Shown piece after piece: positions 8,232 through 15,263 of a DNA stretch of 23,104 nt. A program made the position numbers and the translations under genes. The DNA comes from an uncultured Bacteroidota bacterium. Lineage in GTDB: Bacteria; Bacteroidota; Bacteroidia; Flavobacteriales; Flavobacteriaceae. The stretch is taken from positions 1 through 23,104 of the forward strand of contig CAIRNC010000476.1 in NCBI GenBank assembly GCA_903879875.1. The letters run 5' to 3'. Position 1 is the first letter of the stretch. Each line of letters starts with the position of its first letter. A model generated the notes under the pieces. It did not search any database. It had not been told where the DNA came from and saw only the letters and a program-made list of their open reading frames with translations.

Positions 8232-10265
8232 GTGAAAAAGTCTAGGTTTTTATTACTATTTTTTTGTTTCTTATGTTTTAATTCTTGTAAAAAGAACAAA
8301 ATTATTGGCGCCAATTCCAAATTATTTCAAGACGAAGCTTATAAGAATAAAAAAAAAGAACTAAAAATTAAGTTTTTAGATTCAATTACTTCCATTTCTA
8401 GTCAATCAACGAATGATAGTGTATTCAGGCATTTTTTATTTGATTTGTCCGCTGAGTATTATTTTCTCAATGAAAACAGTAAATCATCAGATGTTTGTAA
8501 AAAAATTCTACAATTATCGAGCATTGCCAAAGATACTTTTTCAATAGCTAGAGCATATTCTTACATTGGTGATACCAATGAATTTACTAAAAGGGATAGT
8601 GCTTATTTTTATCATCAAAAAGCCGAAAAATTATATCGTTCTATAAACAATAAAGAAAGAATAGGGATAGAGTTGTTTAAAAAGGCTTATATTTTGTTTA
8701 TAGAAGGTAATTATATAGAAAGTGAATCTCAGGTTTCTAATGCCTTACTTTTTTTAAAAAATGGGAAAGATGCAGAAATGTTATTTACTGCCTATTCATT
8801 AATGGGATTGAATTTTGAAAAACTTGAAGAATATCAAGAGGCTTTAAAATACCAATTATTAGCAAAAGATGTTTTAAGAGATATAGAAGGATATAATTCA
8901 AGTCTTGAAAAACGTTACCTATATAGCGTTGAGTCCTCTATTAATATCGCCAACATTTATGAAAAAACATTTAGATTTGATAAGTCAATACAAGAATTAC
9001 AATCCATTCTAACTCCACAATTAAAAGTGAAATATTCTAAAGATTATGCAGCTGTAATAGGTAATTTAGGTTATTCTAAGATGAAAAGTGGCGATTTTAA
9101 AGGAGTTGAAAAAATGTTTAAAGATGCTTTAATTCTTTCAATAAAAAATGGTACTGATGCAAATGTAGTATATAAATATTTAAATTTAGGAGAATACTAT
9201 TCGCTTATAAAAGACACCACAAAATCGTTAAATTATTTGAAACAGTCTTTGCGATTGGCTGAAAAAATAAAGGCAGGAGAGGAAATAAAAACTGCCTTAA
9301 AAATGCTGTCTAAAATTGATTATCGAAATGCTGCCAAGTATGATAAAAGGTATATTTTCATCAATGATAGTTTGACTAAAGCACAACGAATAAACCGAAA
9401 TAAATATGCCAGAATTGAATATGAAACTTCGGTTGTAGAAGATGAGAACAAATTGTTGAGTACTAAAAACACATATATATTGATTGGTGCTTTTGTTTTG
9501 ACTTTGGTATTGATTTTAATCATAGCTTATCGCTATGTTAAAAATCAAAAAAGGGAAAAAGTGTATAGAGAGCAACAACAACAAGCTGAGGAGGAAATAT
9601 TTGACTTACTGAAAAGCCATCAAATAAAATTAAATGAAGTGAAAATTAAAGAACAAAAAAGAATTTCATTTGAATTGCATGATGGAATATTAAACAAATT
9701 ATTTAGTATTCGATTACAATTGGGAATTTTGAATGAAAGTGATGCTGAAGACGTTAATGCAAAACGAGAAATATATATTGACTTGCTTGAAAAACTAGAG
9801 GAAGAAATAAGGGATATTTCGCATGAATTGCAAACCGATTTCATAGATGCACAAATTGAATATAGCAGTTTATTGCAGAATTTAATTCTAGAGAAAAATG
9901 AATTAAAAATTACAACTTTTACAATTGATATTGATAATCGTATTGATTGGGAACCTATTTCAGGATTAGTAAAAATAACCATTTACAGAATTGCCCAAGA
10001 AGCAATTCATAATGTAGTTAAATATGCGGTCGCTAAGAACTGTGTTGTATCAATAAATAGACTCAAAAATAATGCTTTGGAGTTGACCATTACAGATGAT
10101 GGTAATGGTTTTGAAATTGAATCTATTGTAACGGATGGAATTGGATTAAAAAATATGAGAGAAAGAGCCAAAAGTATTAAAGCAAAATTTGACATTTCAA
10201 GTGAATCAGGAAAGGGTACAAAAATACAAGTGGTTTTTGAAAATCCTGAATTGAAAAAAGAATAA
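8232..10265 (+). CDS. TPR-sensor histidine kinase (HisKA_3 type)
   Basis: A 677-residue membrane kinase starting at GTG; no in-frame ATG fits the signal peptide. Residues 1-19 form a signal sequence ending in a lipobox-like FNSC, so the N-terminus may be lipid-anchored. Residues ~40-400 are helical TPR-type repeats in the periplasm. One membrane helix follows (about 415-436, ILIGAFVLTLVLILIIAY), then a coiled linker, then a HisKA_3 domain with phospho-accepting His483 in RISFELHDGILNKL. The HATPase_c domain has an N box (RIAQEAIHNVVKYA), a G1 box (TDDGNGFE) and a G2 box (GIGLKNMRERA). HisKA_3 kinases normally phosphorylate NarL-type regulators; the one at 6068-6751 is the nearest candidate partner. 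The 3' end stops 12 bases from the convergent gene at 10278, which may mark the edge of the mobile element. Confidence 0.9.
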   Translation: MKKSRFLLLFFCFLCFNSCKKNKIIGANSKLFQDEAYKNKKKELKIKFLDSITSISSQSTNDSVFRHFLFDLSAEYYFLNENSKSSDVCKKILQLSSIAKDTFSIARAYSYIGDTNEFTKRDSAYFYHQKAEKLYRSINNKERIGIELFKKAYILFIEGNYIESESQVSNALLFLKNGKDAEMLFTAYSLMGLNFEKLEEYQEALKYQLLAKDVLRDIEGYNSSLEKRYLYSVESSINIANIYEKTFRFDKSIQELQSILTPQLKVKYSKDYAAVIGNLGYSKMKSGDFKGVEKMFKDALILSIKNGTDANVVYKYLNLGEYYSLIKDTTKSLNYLKQSLRLAEKIKAGEEIKTALKMLSKIDYRNAAKYDKRYIFINDSLTKAQRINRNKYARIEYETSVVEDENKLLSTKNTYILIGAFVLTLVLILIIAYRYVKNQKREKVYREQQQQAEEEIFDLLKSHQIKLNEVKIKEQKRISFELHDGILNKLFSIRLQLGILNESDAEDVNAKREIYIDLLEKLEEEIRDISHELQTDFIDAQIEYSSLLQNLILEKNELKITTFTIDIDNRIDWEPISGLVKITIYRIAQEAIHNVVKYAVAKNCVVSINRLKNNALELTITDDGNGFEIESIVTDGIGLKNMRERAKSIKAKFDISSESGKGTKIQVVFENPELKKE

Positions 10266-10277
10266 GTGCTTACTGCT

Positions 10278-10931
10278 CTAAATGATTCTTGTTGTTCCTT
10301 TTGCATTTATTTTGTACAAATAATCAATATAATCCGGAAGTTCGATAAGTGGTAATAATCCGTTTATTGATCGTGGCATTTGGTCTGTTTCAATGTTCTT
10401 GATGTGTTTTCTGAAGGCTATTTCGCCGATTATTTCCATAACTAAAAATTTTAAATCTCTTTCTAACTCTTCAAAGTGTTTGAGTTGATTGTAATTTGGG
10501 ATGTAGAGTTTTATTTTTAGCTGTTTGTTTGTGATATTGTAGTCTATCAAAGCTACTTGTAAATCACTTATTTTGAATTCGTAATTTTCGTAGCTGCATG
10601 GTAAGTCGGTGCCATTTTTTATTCTTGTTACCTGTTGCATCGGTTTTATAAATGCTTGTGGCATGAAGTGTTTTAGCTTCGGCGCCTGGTCTTCTAATGC
10701 TATGATTTTAGGGAATAGTTTTCGATATCCTTCCGCCGTAAAGACTATTTTGCATTTCTCCGAATCTTTATCTGGAGCATAGATTAAGAAACCAATTCTT
10801 TTTGAAATGTAGTGGTAGTTTCTTAAAAGATGGGTGAATACTTCATCGGTATTGATGCCAAGTAGGAACGCATTTTTAATGGCTTCTTCGTTGTCGCGGA
10901 ACCAGTTCCAGAATTTTGTTATTTGTTTCAT
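10278..10931 (-). CDS. Conserved-looking protein of unknown function, 217 residues
   Basis: I do not recognise this protein. The ATG at 10931 (MKQITKFWNWFRDNEEAI) is preferred over an upstream TTG-type start at 11003, because the extra 24 residues look non-coding. It has no signal peptide or membrane helix. An N-terminal helical segment is followed by an alpha/beta pattern and a motif-like stretch, LERDLKFLVMEIIGEIAFRK. The composition is charged, as in a cytoplasmic protein. It is the last gene of the leftward group, 236 bases beyond the ATPase, with REP-like and low-complexity repeats in between. It ends 12 bases from the end of the sensor kinase gene on the other strand. Its position suggests cargo or accessory function in the element, for example regulation or defence, but nothing in the sequence shows which. 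Confidence 0.6.
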   Translation of the reverse strand: MKQITKFWNWFRDNEEAIKNAFLLGINTDEVFTHLLRNYHYISKRIGFLIYAPDKDSEKCKIVFTAEGYRKLFPKIIALEDQAPKLKHFMPQAFIKPMQQVTRIKNGTDLPCSYENYEFKISDLQVALIDYNITNKQLKIKLYIPNYNQLKHFEELERDLKFLVMEIIGEIAFRKHIKNIETDQMPRSINGLLPLIELPDYIDYLYKINAKGTTRII

Positions 10932-11030
10932 GGTTTTTTGTTTTACATTTATTTGAATTGTTTTCGATACATTTTTTGTTCCGTTTTCACTACACAAAAA
11001 CACTCGAACGGACGGTACAATGTGTTTAAC

Positions 11031-11090
11031 CGCAAAGGGCGCAAGGTTCTACGCAAGGTTCGCTAAGGATTATTAGCCACGGATTAAAAG
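11031..11090. repeat. Low-complexity intergenic repeat (CGCAAGG units)
   Basis: CGCAAAGGG, CGCAAGGTT (11040 and 11052) and CGCTAAGG follow in series, then a GCCACGGATTAAAAGGATTA segment. Sequences of this style recur in gaps of Flavobacteriia genomes. No gene is seen between 10932 and 11166 apart from this and the REP-like hairpin. Confidence 0.4.
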
Positions 11091-11103
11091 GATTAATACT
11101 GAT

Positions 11104-11145
11104 TTTCCTCTCCCTAAGTCCCTCTCCAAAGGAGAGGGACTTTGA
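11104..11145. repeat. REP-like 42-base direct repeat, copy 1
   Basis: Identical at 40 of 42 positions to 12026-12067 and in the same orientation. It carries a perfect 12-base stem, AAGTCCCTCTCC (11116-11127) with GGAGAGGGACTT (11131-11142), and a 3-base loop. The two copies flank both ATPase-like frames. Confidence 0.8.
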
Positions 11146-11166
11146 TTGTGTAGGTTCGCAAAGTTT

Positions 11167-11778
11167 TCATCTTTTGTCGGGTGTTGATTTATCATAAGAA
11201 ATTAAGTTTAGCATGGATCGTAATCTGGAACGGACTCGGTTGCCGTAATGGGTTTCTATTTCACTTGCGGACAGGTTTGTAGTGATGTGGGTTTGTATTT
11301 TTTTTGTTACAAACAAGTCGTAGCGTGATAATAGAATTTCTGCCATTACGTTGCATTCGTTACCAAAGTATTTTAGGTTGTTTTCTGTGCCTAAATCGTC
11401 GAAACAGTAGTTTCTTGGTTCGGATTGGTATAGTTTTCCGATGCTGTATTTGTGGATGATTTGGTAACCGTCCTGGATAAACTCAAAGCTGATGTCTCGG
11501 CATGGTTTTACAATAAATTTATACTCTATCGGAGTCAAATGTTTCATTAGATTCAATAGTGATGTTTTACCGCAGCCAACTGGGCCAGAAAGTAGGATAC
11601 CTTTTTCTAAATCGATATTGAATTGATAACAAGCTTGTTCATCCTTTAAAAAATATGCAATTAGCTTATAAATTATTTCATGATCCGTTTCTAAGATTTT
11701 GAATTTCTTACCATATAATTCCATTCCTTTTTTTTCTAGCCAAGCAATGATTTCTAAATAACTTAATGTTGTATTCAT
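11167..11778 (-). CDS. DnaC/IstB-like AAA+ ATPase
   Basis: A 203-residue cytoplasmic P-loop ATPase. Walker A is GPVGCGKT (residues 65-72, Lys71), Walker B is YCFDDLG (124-130), sensor 1 lies in THITTNLS (163-170), and Arg181/183/185 in RVRSRLRS are arginine-finger candidates. The ~60 residues before the P-loop form a helical adaptor-like domain. The family includes DnaC helicase loaders and IstB-type transposition helpers. With a DnaD-like protein one gene upstream, a helicase-loading role in element replication fits best. Its ATG overlaps the TGA of the preceding truncated copy (ATGA), suggesting translational coupling. No IstA-type transposase is nearby, which argues against a simple IS21 partner. 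The start is supported by alignment with the upstream copy. Confidence 0.85.
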   Translation of the reverse strand: MNTTLSYLEIIAWLEKKGMELYGKKFKILETDHEIIYKLIAYFLKDEQACYQFNIDLEKGILLSGPVGCGKTSLLNLMKHLTPIEYKFIVKPCRDISFEFIQDGYQIIHKYSIGKLYQSEPRNYCFDDLGTENNLKYFGNECNVMAEILLSRYDLFVTKKIQTHITTNLSASEIETHYGNRVRSRLRSMLNLISYDKSTPDKR

Positions 11779-12023
11779 ATCATATAATTTTTATACCTGA
11801 CTGCCACTGGCAGTCCTCCTCTTAATATCAAATCTTTGTTGAGGTCTATGCCGTGTTGAAAGCATGTTGGTTCATCTTTTAGAAAATAGGCGATTAGTTT
11901 GTAAATTATGGGATAATCGGTTTCCAAAATTTTGAATTGATTGCCGTATAATTCAACGCCTTTTTTTTCCAACCAAAGGATTATTTCTTGGTAGTTGTAG
12001 TGGGATTTTATTTCTGTTTCCAT
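11775..12023 (-). pseudogene. Truncated duplicate of the ATPase N-terminal domain
   Basis: This 82-residue frame repeats the N-terminal domain of the downstream ATPase: by my count 42 of 59 residues are identical across the matched stretch (YQEIILWLEKKGVELYG to LILRG). Homology stops exactly at the P-loop, where GPVGCGKT is replaced by GLPVAVRYKNYMI and a stop. The break coincides with a 17-base palindrome (11799-11815). The TGA overlaps the ATG of the intact ATPase. It may be dead debris of a tandem duplication or recombination between related elements. However, the frame is intact and coupled, so it could still produce a small protein that competes with the ATPase for partners. Confidence 0.75.
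11799..11815. repeat. 17-base palindrome at the ATPase truncation point
   Basis: GACTGCCA, a central C, then TGGCAGTC: perfect 8-base arms. It falls precisely where the truncated copy loses similarity to the intact ATPase, so it may be a scar or recombination site. Confidence 0.7.
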
Positions 12024-12025
12024 AG

Positions 12026-12067
12026 TTTCCTCTCCCTAAATCCCTCTCCGAAGGAGAGGGACTTTGA
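12026..12067. repeat. REP-like 42-base direct repeat, copy 2
   Basis: Partner of 11104-11145, with two base differences. The core hairpin TCCCTCTCC/GGAGAGGGA is kept. It lies between the DnaD-like gene and the truncated ATPase copy. Confidence 0.8.
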
Positions 12068-12083
12068 GTATGTTTGTAGTTAG

Positions 12084-12911
12084 TTAAAGCGGTTCTGAAT
12101 AGTCTTTATCGGTTCCTGTGTTGAGGTGTTTTGCTCTGTTGGGTTGTTGTTCATTTGGAATGAATTTAGGTGCGTTTAATATCCAGTTTTGTGCTGCGGC
12201 TTGCCAATCGACCATCGGGGATTTGCCTCCAACGAGCCAACCGTTGCTAGAAAAGTAATTGAAAAATTTAATGGCTTCAAGTTCCGGAAAGTGTTCTTCG
12301 AGAAAATAGGCTTTGACATTTTCGATGGTTGGCACTTTTTCTTTTTTCGCGGAACTTTTTTCTTTTTTTTCAGCAGCAACATTTTTTAAAAAACCATCAT
12401 CATTTTCAATTTTTTTTGCTTGCTCGTCCAAGTTTACAATCTTTAATTTGTTTGAAATGTTTGGTATGTTTGTATTGTTTATATAAGATACTAGAGCTTG
12501 TTCAGTACCTGTCCCACAACTAGTACAGAGCTTGTTCACTACTTGTTCATTAACCAGTTCAAAAACAAGTTCATTTTTTGGCGTTGTTGTTTTTTCATTT
12601 TTGGGAATTGGTTTTAAATCTTCTGAAAAATTGAATAGGAAAACGTGGCTCCCTTTGAATGGATTGTAGGACGGCTCGTAGTTGATGTAGCCAAGTGTAT
12701 GCAAGTTTCTTAGGCACTTATGATAAGTGGCTTTAGAACTGATTTTACTAATTCTCATTACTTCATCTCTAGAAATGCTAATTGGATTTTTAAACCTATT
12801 ACTATTCCAAAATTGAAATAATGCCACATACAAACTTACATGTGTTGGATTTAGTGTTTTGTCTATGGCGACCTTCTCAAAAAATCCCGTTAAGTGTTTT
12901 ATGTAATTCAT
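12084..12911 (-). CDS. DnaD-like / winged-helix replication or control protein
   Basis: A 275-residue cytoplasmic protein. The N-terminal ~95 residues look like a replication-initiator-type winged helix (THVSLYVALFQFWN, ISRDEVMRISKISSKATYHKCLRNLHTLGYI, then a beta hairpin ending HVFLFNF). A long Lys/Glu-rich linker follows (about 100-190). The C-terminal block (about 193-252) has the pattern FFNYFSSNGWLVGGKSPMVDW then WILNAPKF, seen in DnaD-like and similar proteins of Bacteroidota mobile elements. Together with the downstream AAA+ ATPase it resembles an initiator plus helicase-loader pair. The poly-Lys linker makes shadow frames rich in Phe on the other strand, which are not genes. The ATG at 12911 fits the fold; the HTH gene ends 16 bases upstream, so the two are likely co-transcribed. 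Confidence 0.72.
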   Translation of the reverse strand: MNYIKHLTGFFEKVAIDKTLNPTHVSLYVALFQFWNSNRFKNPISISRDEVMRISKISSKATYHKCLRNLHTLGYINYEPSYNPFKGSHVFLFNFSEDLKPIPKNEKTTTPKNELVFELVNEQVVNKLCTSCGTGTEQALVSYINNTNIPNISNKLKIVNLDEQAKKIENDDGFLKNVAAEKKEKSSAKKEKVPTIENVKAYFLEEHFPELEAIKFFNYFSSNGWLVGGKSPMVDWQAAAQNWILNAPKFIPNEQQPNRAKHLNTGTDKDYSEPL

Positions 12912-12926
12912 TTTATTGATTTATTG

Positions 12927-13265
12927 TCATTGTTTGAAAAGATTCGGTTGCGTATTCACTTTATTTTCTTCCAATATTTTTTCGATGTCATTGTAAGCAT
13001 AATAGATAATCCCTCCAATTTTAGTGTAAGACAGCGTACCGTTGATGCGAAAGTTTTGTAAAGTACCTGGAGAAATATTTAAAAGTTTTCTAACCTCACC
13101 TGATTTTAACCATTGTTTTTGCTTTTGTGCTTTTGCGCTTAAGATTTCTTTTAAATCTGTAAGGAGAAGCGAACGGAATTCATTTAGATCTTCTCGTGTA
13201 ATAATTTGCTCGCGGTACATTCTGTTTTTATTGATGCTCTCGAAACTGTTGTTTTCTAATACCAT
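12927..13265 (-). CDS. HTH_17 / excisionase-like DNA-binding protein
   Basis: A 112-residue protein whose C-terminal half (about residues 50-100) is a MerR/excisionase-type winged helix: WLKSGEVRKLLNISPGTLQNFRINGTLSYTKIGGIIYYAYNDIEKIL. The N-terminal half is a predicted helical, possibly coiled segment. In Bacteroidota elements such HTH_17 proteins follow the integrase and act in excision or as transcription factors for the element. Here it lies between the integrase and the DnaD-like gene and is probably the first gene of the leftward operon. The gap upstream carries CACAAGT repeats it might bind. No unusual residues were seen. Confidence 0.8.
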   Translation of the reverse strand: MVLENNSFESINKNRMYREQIITREDLNEFRSLLLTDLKEILSAKAQKQKQWLKSGEVRKLLNISPGTLQNFRINGTLSYTKIGGIIYYAYNDIEKILEENKVNTQPNLFKQ

Positions 13266-13316
13266 TTTGATAATTTTAAATTGTTATGATGCAAATTTGT
13301 GCAGTTTGAAAAAATA

Positions 13317-13610
13317 AAAATCACAAGTTAAACACAAGTTGTGAACGATTTTTATTCAAAACCCTACAAATACTTAGGTTGATATTCATTTACATTTTAA
13401 ATTGCATTTTTAATTCGATTTTTAAAATTTTACTGCTAATAAAATTTAAGAATTCGTTTGTATTTAAAGGCAAATAGTAGCATTGGGACTCTATTGTTTT
13501 ATTACCTCTTCATCATTCAACTTGTGAAATTTTTAAATTGAATCCCTCGTATTTTAATGTCTTATCGCTATTTGCATTTCCTCTTAACTTCTGATTGACT
13601 TGTGATTTTC
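13317..13610. promoter_or_regulatory. Four CACAAGT sites between the HTH gene and the integrase
   Basis: CACAAGT occurs at 13322-13328 and 13333-13339 (11 bases apart, one helical turn; the second sits inside CACAAGTTGTG). Its complement ACTTGTG occurs at 13520-13526 and 13598-13604. The outer sites share a longer match, AAAATCACAAGT, in opposite orientation. The gene-free stretch 13266-13622 holds nothing else I recognise. Integrase arm-type sites or operators of the HTH protein would look like this; the assignment is inferred. Confidence 0.45.
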
Positions 13611-13622
13611 TATTTTCTATAG

Positions 13623-14867
13623 TTAAATTGTTTTTTGTGCTTCTTGAGTTGGTATTAATGAAAATTTATCGCGAAGTAATTTCATATCTTCACTTACTTT
13701 TTTATCCAAGACTTTTGCATAATGCTGTGTAGTTCTCAAGTTTTTGTGTCCTAGCATTTTACTTACAGATTCAATAGGGACACCATTTGTAAGTGTTACA
13801 GTCGTTGCAAAAGTATGTCGGGCAATGTGAAAGGTTAATTCTTTTTCAATCTCGCAAACAGCAGCTATTTCTTTTAAATAGGCATTCATTTTCTGATTCG
13901 TCAAAATTGGAAGTAGTCTATCCTCGTTATTACTTTTTGGATGGTCTGCATATTTGTCAATAATCATTTGTGTTACTGGCAATACAGGAATCTTTGAAGC
14001 GGTTTCCGTTTTCTGACGATGCGTAAATATCCATTTATCACCATCAATACCGATGCTTATATGCGATTTTGTTAAGTTTTTGACATCAACGTATGCCAAG
14101 CCAGTAAAGCAGCTAAAAAGGAAGATATCGCGCACTAGCGATAATCTTTCGATTTTAAAATCTTTATTAATGATGTTTTGAATTTCACTTTCGGTTAAAT
14201 AAACTCGTTCGACTTCTTTAACTTTGGATTTATAATTTGCAAATGGATTTTTGTCTAGCCAATTGTTGGCCAAACAAAGCTTAATGATTTTATTGAAGTT
14301 CTTGAGGTACTTAACAGCCGTATTGTTAGCACAGTTCCGAACGCTTCTCAAGAAAAATTCGTAATCCGTAACGAAAGCATGATCTATTTTATTTATCTCA
14401 ATATCTGAAATTTTGTATTTCCATTGTAAGAATTCTATAGTATGGCTTAATGAAGTTTTATAACGCTCTAATGTTCCTTGTGCGTATTCTTTACCTACCA
14501 ATTCTTTGATTTTGTTGTTGTGGTCTTTGAAGATTGGGATTAGCATTCTTTGACGCTCTTCAGTTCCTAATATTTTATTTTTTAGGGTTTCGGCTGTTAC
14601 TGGAGTGTTTTTATAGATTAATTCCATTTGCGCATCAATAATCTTAATTTTCAGCATATCAAGATGACTATTTATTGAACGAGCTTCTTCTGTATTGCCT
14701 TTCATTTTGCCTGCTTCTGTAGACCATTTGGAAAGTTCTACGAACCTATTTGTACTCAATTCAATTCTTTTCCCGTTGATTGTAATTCTTGTGTAGATAG
14801 GGACTAAGCCGTTTACGCTGGCTTTAGCTCTCTTTGCGTAAAAGAGAATAGATACTTTTGTTTTCAT
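13623..14867 (-). CDS. Tyrosine recombinase (integrase) of a Bacteroidota mobile element
   Basis: A 414-residue site-specific recombinase for integration and excision. It has an N-terminal arm-binding domain (about 1-100), a SAM-like core-binding domain (about 110-215) and a catalytic domain (about 222-400). Visible catalytic residues are Lys286 (HRQKTETASKIPV), His347 and Arg350 (HIARHTFAT), His374 (LGHKN) and the nucleophile Tyr383 (TTQHYAKV). The first catalytic Arg is absent: the usual TGLR reads TGLAYVDV, with Ala258. Loss of this Arg is known in IntDOT-type integrases of this phylum, so activity is still expected. It reads leftwards away from tRNA-Ser. A possible ribosome site (AAAAGG) lies about 10 bases before the ATG. 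Length is normal for the family. Confidence 0.93.
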   Translation of the reverse strand: MKTKVSILFYAKRAKASVNGLVPIYTRITINGKRIELSTNRFVELSKWSTEAGKMKGNTEEARSINSHLDMLKIKIIDAQMELIYKNTPVTAETLKNKILGTEERQRMLIPIFKDHNNKIKELVGKEYAQGTLERYKTSLSHTIEFLQWKYKISDIEINKIDHAFVTDYEFFLRSVRNCANNTAVKYLKNFNKIIKLCLANNWLDKNPFANYKSKVKEVERVYLTESEIQNIINKDFKIERLSLVRDIFLFSCFTGLAYVDVKNLTKSHISIGIDGDKWIFTHRQKTETASKIPVLPVTQMIIDKYADHPKSNNEDRLLPILTNQKMNAYLKEIAAVCEIEKELTFHIARHTFATTVTLTNGVPIESVSKMLGHKNLRTTQHYAKVLDKKVSEDMKLLRDKFSLIPTQEAQKTI

Positions 14868-14982
14868 TGTGGCAACCTTTTAGTTAGTATTAAATTTAAT
14901 TCTAAAAAGACTATTACACAAGATGTTTACTTTTTGTCCTAGTTGTTGTACTGGTTGTAAAGTCCTTTGAATACTAGCCCGA

Positions 14983-15034
14983 GATAAAAATCGGTTACCC
15001 AAATTTCAGGTAGTTTAAGGTATCCGATTTTATC
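14983..15034. repeat. Imperfect inverted repeat between integrase and tRNA-Ser
   Basis: GATAAAAATCGGTTACC (14983-14999) faces GGTATCCGATTTTATC (15019-15034). They are complementary apart from one extra A and one mismatch, with 19 bases between. It is a candidate attachment or core site of the recombinase, or a hairpin ending transcription; no matching copy was found near 10270. Confidence 0.4.
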
Positions 15035-15082
15035 CCTTTAGGTTCACGAATCAATGAATGATTTGAAGGGTGTTAAAAAGAA

Positions 15083-15116
15083 AAAACCCTTAAAATCATA
15101 CGATTTTAAGGGTTTT
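15083..15116 (-). terminator. Terminator of the tRNA-Ser gene (works both ways)
   Basis: A perfect 15-base stem (15083-15097 with 15102-15116) and a 4-base loop lie 21 bases beyond the tRNA 3' end. A T-run follows on the minus strand. Because this lies outside the tRNA, any element inserted here entered left of it. Confidence 0.85.
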
Positions 15117-15136
15117 AATTTAATTTATATTTCTAC

Positions 15137-15226
15137 TGGCGGAGAGTAAGGGATTCGAACCCTTGGTACAGTTCCCCATACGCATGTTTAGCAAACATGT
15201 CCTTTCGGCCACTCAGGCAACTCTCC
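15137..15226 (-). tRNA. tRNA-Ser (anticodon GCU)
   Basis: On the minus strand the acceptor arm GGAGAGT pairs with ACTCTCC, and the D-arm region reads GCCTGAGTGGCCGAAAGGAC. The anticodon stem is CATGT/ACATG around the loop TTGCTAA, giving anticodon GCT for AGC/AGU codons. A long variable arm (class II) and a T arm AAGGG-TTCGAAT-CCCTT follow. The discriminator is G at 15140 and CCA is encoded at 15137-15139. The gene is intact, with its own promoter and terminator. Confidence 0.97.
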
Positions 15227-15234
15227 AAGCTTAA

Positions 15235-15263
15235 TGAACGTAAGTGTTTTAAGCGGTTGCAAA
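15235..15263 (-). promoter_or_regulatory. Promoter of tRNA-Ser
   Basis: On the minus strand, TTTG (15263-15260) and TACGTTCA (15242-15235) are 17 bases apart. This fits the Bacteroidota -33 TTTG and -7 TAnnTTTG boxes with two mismatches in the -7 box. The tRNA begins about 9 bases downstream. Confidence 0.55.

Larger units (their letters stand above)
10278..14867. mobile_element. Small integrative element beside tRNA-Ser (boundaries uncertain)
   Basis: All six genes from 10278 to 14867 run leftwards: tyrosine recombinase, HTH_17 protein, DnaD-like protein, truncated ATPase copy, DnaC/IstB-like ATPase and an unknown protein. This matches the replication-control and integration part of Bacteroidota mobile elements. 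No relaxase, type IV secretion, capsid, portal or lysis genes are seen. The recombinase lies 270 bases from the 3' end of a tRNA-Ser gene, a common target, but the tRNA keeps its own terminator and I found no second copy of its 3' end. Left and right ends are therefore not fixed; the left end may lie at 10266-10277, between convergent genes. Confidence 0.6.

Noticed and set aside
10007..10306. Minus-strand frames at 9320-9523, 9620-9982 and 10007-10306
   Set aside because: All are antisense to the conserved kinase domains and rich in Phe/Ser, as expected from the opposite strand.
11167..12023. IS21-type istA/istB insertion sequence
   Set aside because: The ATPase resembles IstB, but there is no DDE transposase or terminal inverted repeat; the neighbours are DnaD-like and integrase genes.
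12189..12523. Phe-rich plus-strand frames
   Set aside because: They are the complement of the Lys-rich linker of the DnaD-like protein.
15137..15226. tRNA 3' end as the element's attachment core with a second copy at the far end
   Set aside because: I looked near 10266-10310 and across the left part by eye and found no copy of the tRNA 3' segment; the tRNA also keeps its own terminator.
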